From Flaccisagitta enflata (lineage: Eukaryota; Chaetognatha; Sagittoidea; Aphragmophora): DNA of 64,000 nucleotides. The stretch is taken from positions 41,478,001 through 41,542,000 of the forward strand of contig OZ231127.1 of assembly GCA_965153355.1 (NCBI GenBank). Direction: 5' to 3'. This document shows, piece by piece, positions 58,241 to 64,000 of this stretch (position 1 is its first letter; every line of letters starts with the position of its first letter). A model generated the notes under the pieces. That model had not been told where the DNA came from. It saw only the letters and a list, made by a program, of their open reading frames with translations, and ran no database searches. The position numbers and the translations under genes are program-made.

Positions 58241-59710
58241 CCGGGCCGGCAAAAATTAAGTGCCTGATTGAGTTAACATTGAAAAAAATACTATAATTCA
58301 ATGATAGTTGCATCTATCAGCTTGAAATTTAGGTTCTAGGCTCAAAATTTGATACTTTTTCAAGTCACACTGAAAAAATCATTTAAAGTCTTAAACTGTG
58401 TTTAATCATATGACTTTATATGAAAAATGGTGTGACATAGTGTGACAAGGTGTTAACTCGATAGGACACTTTTATAAAAAATCAATATCTCTGGCTAGAA
58501 CAGACATGAAGGTCTGAAATTTGGCATGTAACCTGGGTTATGTCTCTACTAAACAGGGGAAAAAAGAAATTTTCCATCACTTAAAAGTATGCTTTTTCAT
58601 GAACAGCATATTTCCATATCAAGATTGAATATTTTTTCATATTTGACTAATCAACTATGAGCAAACTTTTTCCATAGTAAAAGACCACCGATCACCATGA
58701 AATTTTTGGTGTTTCTTTAGGGATAGTAATGGTACAAAAATGGCCCATAGTTGGATAGGCTTGACAATTTCTTTGTGTCTTTATCATAGTGGATATGAAG
58801 TGTGACATAAGTGTGACAGGGAAAATAGGCTTATTTGGCTCTACTTTTGGCCACCTGATCTATCAAAATCTTGATTATGAAGCATGTATGTTAGACACTT
58901 GGTCCCAGGGGATGTGTCAGAACAGCTATTGTAATCAACAAAATGATTGGAAGGAGAAAACTGTGTTTCTTTGCTTGCCAAATCATGTTTTTCAGCTGGC
59001 CCACTTTATAGGAGAAATTGCCCCAAATGTAACTGTGGCTGCATTTTAAGGGGAAGGTGTGGTTTAAGGTGCGGTTTAAAGTGTCGCTGCATTGTGATTT
59101 TGAAAACAGTTTATTGAGTTATGACTCATGGAGTCATGAGTCATGAGTCACTTTTGATTACCGATAAACATGATGCTCCGAAGTTAAGACGGCTCTGCCA
59201 GGATTAATGTTTTCTAATACTGATTATGAGATTTGGGTTTATGAGAATTGAGATTGAACTTGCTGTTGCCTGGAGAAAAGAGAGAGGGACAAATCGAAAC
59301 ATCACGCAAAAGAAGGCAACTATCCTACGCATCGAGTCATATGGTTGGAAGATCTAAGACAGAGGAAGAACGGACGACAGCCGGAGAACGACAGACGATG
59401 AAAGACGCGAACAGTGAAAAGACGAATGACGACTTTCGTTATAATGAGCCTCAAAACGACCATTGTTGGGACCGAGGACAAAACGAACAAAACGGATAAC
59501 GTGGTCACTAATCGACACTCTCTGGGAACATTTCATACACGGATAGACAGAGACAGAAAGAGAGATGAATAAGGATTATGAGGACAAGAAGAATGGAAAG
59601 AGAACGGCTATCTTTTTTTTTCATCTGCTCAAAGATCCCATTAAAGATCGTAAAAATAGTCGCGAGTGAGAAAAGGTGGGACAAGGGGACGTAGGATAGA
59701 GGGAATTATA
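58241..59710. other. 1.5 kb AT-rich, no supported gene
   Basis: TGTGACA occurs several times (58430-58460, 58800-58820). An 86-residue ORF at 58789-59049 has a non-repetitive, protein-like composition but no recognised motif. Confidence 0.4.
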
Positions 59711-59935
59711 TACCAGTAATGGCGGCTGTCGCCGTGAGGAAAAAAGTCGTAAGCATTGGTAACTTTTCACCAAGCTTTAGCCTTTAGTCACTGCAAATCT
59801 TTTTTTCTATTAGATCAAATCAAGAGCAATTGTATGTATTGATTGCACTGAAAATCAGAGAACAATAGGACTGAGCCAAATGAGCTAGATAAGCTAAAAT
59901 GCTCAAAATCACTCAACCAGACAATCAAATTGTAT
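59711..59935 (+). repeat. Family G repeat, copy 2
   Basis: ATACCAGTAATGGCGGCTGT, CGCCGTGAGGAAAAAA, AAGCATTGGT, ATTGCACTGAAAATCAGAGA and TGAGCTAGATAAGCTAAAAT follow the order seen at 42113. Confidence 0.75.
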
Positions 59936-60639
59936 TTACATGCTCCTATCAAAACACTTATTTAATCATCTCAGACAAACGACGTCCAGCGAGAGAGAGC
60001 CTAGATTTCAACATTAGTTGTCTTTACATCGGTCTTCCAGAGGTTTTTTTTTCTTTTCTGATTTTTTTAAGTATCGTAATCAAGTCAAAAAGTTGTACTA
60101 ATGACTTCACTGAATGATTTGCTTTATGGACGCTACAAATCCACATGTTACGGAAAATGTGCGAATCTGCATCATCTTCTGATCATCATTCGCAGGTGGT
60201 TTTGAAATGATCTTTTTATTTATGCGGAATTATGACGCCCCTGACCCGCTGAGCACCATGAAAACCTCTTGAATGACTTCGCTGTAACTCGCATTCCAGA
60301 TTCATGGCATGGAACATACGTCAAACATTGAATTAAGACTTGGCGCAAAAAAATGAAAACGGCAGTTCCTAAAAAAGGTCGTTAGCGGGCCAGGAACGAC
60401 GTGTTTTAATCAAATTCTATCCATTAGAGTGATATTTGAATGTGTTTCTTTAGAAAAACTATGTTTTATCACATTCTGAAAAATAAATCGGAACACGGTA
60501 TGAGCAAAAAATCGTCTACGACATTTTTTTTCCGCTTGGTCACCAACTTAAAAAGGCAAGATACTTTTGTGAGATGTAAATAGACCCATTCTAAGAACAA
60601 CAGAACAACAGAACAACAGAAAATGGGTCTATTTATCCC
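59936..60639. other. No gene seen
   Basis: Mixed DNA. A GAACAACA triplet repeat lies at 60596-60620 between mirrored ACCCATTCT and GGGTCTATTT pieces. Confidence 0.45.
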
Positions 60640-60965
60640 ATTAAAAATCTGAAAAAAAGACTGAGCTAAATGAGCTAAGTAAGCTAAAATGCTTAAAAAC
60701 ACCCTCACAGATGAGCAGTTATGCTCACTGATATGCTTTTTGTATCTGCTTTCTTAAACATGTATCAAAATATTTATTCATCTATCACATTCAAATAAAA
60801 AAAGAAACTGAGCTAAATGAGCTAAATGAGTTTGAATTCTCCTCACAGATGAGCAGCAATGCTCATAAACATGTTTTGTTGTATTTGCATGCTCAAACAA
60901 ACATAGATACACTCCTTTTTTGATCCTACTCAAAATCATAAAAATAAAATAAAACTTTTGGCAGT
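60640..60965 (+). repeat. Family G repeat, copy 3 (internal units)
   Basis: Two to three units with TGAGCTAAATGAGCTAA, CACCCTCACAGATGAGCAG, TTATGCTCACTGATATGCTT. Confidence 0.75.
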
Positions 60966-61039
60966 ACCAAATCATAAAAACTGATTAGTAAAACACAGTT
61001 TAACGTTATTCAAACCTTAAAAACACTGTTTTATTGCTA

Positions 61040-61639
61040 CAGGGTAAACATTGTCAAATGCAAAAAAGTATTAAGCTTTTACTTCTTGACGCTTCATCTT
61101 CATGACCTGGAATCATTTTTTTCTTTTAGTAGTATGCTTGACGTTTTTTGTGACAAAATTTCATGGGTCTGAGTTGAATAGTTTGTTCATGGGATCAGTT
61201 TGAAGTAAAAAGAATATTTACAGCTTGAGCTTGATTACTGACTTTTTTCATTTGGGCAGTTTCTTTTGGAATTGTTCTGATGTTTAAATGACTTAAGCCC
61301 CAGATGCGACATTGGTCATAAATGAAAGAGAGTCAAATTTTCTTCCATTTGAGACCAATCTGGCATTTATAGCTCAAGTTGTCTTCAAATGAGAGCAAAT
61401 CCAAGAAAACTTTCCAGTTTAAAGAAGAAGATTTTGAGCCGAAAATGAATTTTTTTTAAAAATGCCTCTTTTACTTCAATTTAATGTTGTGGACAAAGTA
61501 TCCAACTTAGACCCATAAAATTTTGATACAAAAAACGTCAAACATAGTACTTTAAGAGAAAAGTGATTCCAGATCATGAAAATGAAGCATCTAGGAGCAA
61601 AAGCTTAATACTTTTTTGCATTTGACAATGTTCACACTG
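61040..61639. mobile_element. 600-bp foldback with CAG...CTG ends and TA duplication
   Basis: CAGGGTAAACATTGTCAAAT and its partner ATTTGACAATGTTCACACTG bound arms of about 150 bp (for example TATTAAGCTTTT and TTGACGTTTTTTGT-like segments recur inverted). TA lies on both sides (61038-61039, 61640-61641). Confidence 0.8.
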
Positions 61640-61995
61640 TATATATATTGGGGGGGTCGGTAACAACGAACTTTGGAAATGCCAGTCGGACATATGACCA
61701 AAGTGTGCACAAAAACGATATATAAACGCATGTGAAAGGAAAAAGGAGTCACACCATATCATTTACAGTCGTGCCACACCCCTTATTTACATTTTAATGA
61801 ATAGGGAGAAGGAAGAGGAAGAGGAAGCTCCTATACTTTACTATGGGAAAGGTAGAGTTGGCACGACTGTAAATGATAAAATCTCATGAACTTTTCCTTC
61901 TAATTCTCAGGTTGTTTTGTGATTGTGCATGGTCTGGTGATATGTCCGATTGGCATTTCCAAAGTAGGTTGATACCGACCCCCCCAATATATATG
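61640..61995. mobile_element. Inverted-repeat element with ~75-bp arms, hosting a MITE
   Basis: ATATATATTGGGGGGGTCGG, TTTGGAAATGCCAGTCGGAC and ATATGACCA at the left mirror TGGTGATATGTCCGATTGGC, ATTTCCAAAGTAGG and CCGACCCCCCCAATATATAT at the right. It abuts the preceding foldback. Confidence 0.75.
61766..61869. mobile_element. 104-bp MITE nested at the centre
   Basis: CAGTCGTGCCA and TGGCACGACTG are perfect inverted ends with TA either side (61764-61765, 61870-61871). The inverted match continues outwards as ATCATT/AATGAT. Confidence 0.75.
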
Positions 61996-62092
61996 GAGAA
62001 GAAAATCTTAGATCTAGTAATGTGATGCGACGCGTCACGGGGAAGAAAATCAAAGGCGGGGGGGGGGGAATTAATCAAAGGTAATAGAACTA

Positions 62093-62254
62093 CAGTTGAA
62101 CCCCGCTCTAACGGATTTCAGGGGATCAACAATTTTTATCTGTTACAGGTGGACTTCTGTTATTGCCAACAATAAATGTGAAGGGACCATGAATTTGCAT
62201 CTGTTACAGGCGGAATTCCGTTGGTGGCGGGTCCGTTAGAGCGGGGTTCAACTG
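62093..62254. mobile_element. 162-bp pogo/Tigger-like MITE
   Basis: CAGTTGAACCCCGCTCTAAC then GGA at the left is exactly mirrored by TCC then GTTAGAGCGGGGTTCAACTG at the right. Perfect TA duplication (62091-62092, 62255-62256). Internal ATCTGTTACAGGYGGA is repeated. Confidence 0.9.
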
Positions 62255-62533
62255 TATATACATAGTAGTCATAACAAAAGACAGATAGGCGGACTGCCAG
62301 ACAGACAAGCAGACAAAGTCATTTCATCTTCAGTATTGTAAAGAGTTGACGGTTCCGCTTTGGTAGGAACATAGAAAAAGAGAAAAGAATGTGAAAGAGG
62401 GGAGAGAAAGAAAGAGAAAACAAAAAAGAGAGTCGGTATTTGGTTGTGCATTTTGCACTCCCGTCGAATTTGTTGTTGGTCTTCACTTTTCCGCATTACG
62501 TCGGCGAGGCACCGCCCCATCATGCTGAAACTA
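62255..62533. other. No gene seen
   Basis: Mixed spacer. Confidence 0.5.
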
Positions 62534-63151
62534 TTTTTGGGCAGCGGCCCCGAAGGGGTCGATGGTCTATGCTTTCACACATAGGGGAATGTTCTCCTTC
62601 TTCTCCTTCTTCTTCTCCTTCTTCTTCGTCCTCCCCCCTCAAGGCCCAAATCCTAGTCTCGAGACCCTAATCATAACTTTGAGGCTCAAAACCCCGCTTC
62701 AAAGCTCAAATTCCAGCCTTGAGGCTCAAATCTTAGTCTCCAGGCTAAAACCCCAGCCTCAAGGCTCAAATCCCAGCCCTTAGGCTCAAATCCCAGTCTC
62801 AAGGCACAAATCCCAGCCTTGAAGCTCAAATCCTAGCCTCGAAGCTCAAATGCCAGCTTCCAAGCTCAAAACCTTGCCCCAAAGCTCAAATCCCAGCCTT
62901 GAAGCTGAAATCCCAACCTCCAAGCTCAAATCCCATTCTCAAGGCCCTAATCCAAGCCTCAAGGCCCAAATTCCAGCCTCCAGGCCCTAATTCCATCCTC
63001 CAGGCCTTAATTCCATCCTTGAGGCCCAAACAAAAACAGCATAGGTCATCAGCCCCTTTGGGGCCGCTGCCTCGTTAACCACCTCACACCAACATAAATT
63101 CACATAGGGGCAATGGGTACCGCTGACAGTCTATCGCTTTTGCGACTATTA
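62534..63151 (-). mobile_element. Family B element B5
   Basis: From the left (its 3' end): GGGCAGCGGCCCCGAAGGGG, CTATGCTTTCACACATAGGG, a TTCTCC tract, about 19 units of GCCTCAAGGCCCAAATCCCA type, AGCATAGGTCATCAGCCCCT, TTGGGGCCGCTGCC, CACCTCACACC, CATAGGGGCAATGGGTACCG, CTATCGCTTTTGCGACTATT. Same order as the others. Confidence 0.88.
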
Positions 63152-63235
63152 AAATTTCAAATTCGCTGTTGATTGTTTTGTTGTTCTGAAGACTTCCACG
63201 GTCGTAGACGGGTCCATCGCCAGACCAGCTATTGC

Positions 63236-64000
<765 letters not shown>

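Noticed and set aside
58789-59049. 86-residue ORF with protein-like composition
   Set aside because: Too short, no recognised family, and it sits in AT-rich DNA with repeated TGTGACA; not enough to call a gene.

Overview
This window looks like nuclear, non-coding DNA from a eukaryote with a very repeat-rich genome. No protein-coding gene, tRNA or rRNA can be recognised. The reasons are the near absence of non-repetitive long ORFs, dozens of long di-, tri-, tetra- and hexanucleotide microsatellites, nested DNA-transposon remnants with TA or 8-bp target duplications, and one short (CTAACC)n block of the TTAGGG telomere type. That telomere type is shared by animals, many fungi and many protists, so the species cannot be named. 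A marine invertebrate-like genome is a guess only.

The dominant dispersed repeat is called family A here, with about 25 full or partial copies on both strands. Intact copies read: T-run, a perfect 5' hairpin, often CTATAAGAGGC, a (GTCC/GTCG)n array, a variable body with CTGCCC, a 3' segment that is the reverse complement of the 5' hairpin arm, a GC-rich 3' hairpin, then TTGTT. The stem exists in at least four sequence versions (AGTTGCG, AGTCGCG, AGGTGCG, AGATGCG). In each version both the local partner arm and the distant 3' partner have changed to match. This three-way covariation, the internal GTCY-type microsatellite and the TT-flanked ends suggest a non-autonomous helentron/Helitron2-like element (DINE-1/mini-me type), but it may be undescribed in this form. 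It is the most interesting system in the window.

A second composite family (B, six copies) carries 20-bp or similar minisatellite arrays between inverted repeats built around GGCCCC..GGGGCC and CCTATG..CATAGG hairpins. B copies occur in tandem (29420-30844), nested in one another (46041-46545 within 45783-46773), and interrupted by family A (23654-23842 within 23389-23992).

The third layer is a set of cut-and-paste elements: CAGT...ACTG foldbacks/MITEs with TA duplications (13838, 14860, 17481, 61040, 61766, 62093), other TA-flanked terminal-inverted-repeat elements (11695, 25555, 26828, 55932), a hAT-like element with a perfect 8-bp duplication (17753-18072) inside one of the foldbacks, and an 809-bp element at 24-832 inserted in a (TG)n tract.

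Layout: 1-9600 microsatellites with A copies; 9560-11280 featureless; 11280-16600 foldbacks, 20-bp minisatellites and an A cluster; 16600-19500 nested foldback/hAT; 21100-23300 22-bp and 29-bp minisatellites; 23400-31140 B elements, TA elements and charged-residue hexanucleotide arrays; 31300-36700 57-bp minisatellite and A relics; 37120-37779 a 14-residue in-frame glycine-rich repeat that is the only weak exon candidate; 38300-46800 microsatellites, A and B copies; 46800-55300 sparse; 55270-57410 microsatellites with CpG-rich gaps; 58200-63150 AT-rich foldbacks and one B element; 63236-64000 a (GTT)n field running off the end.
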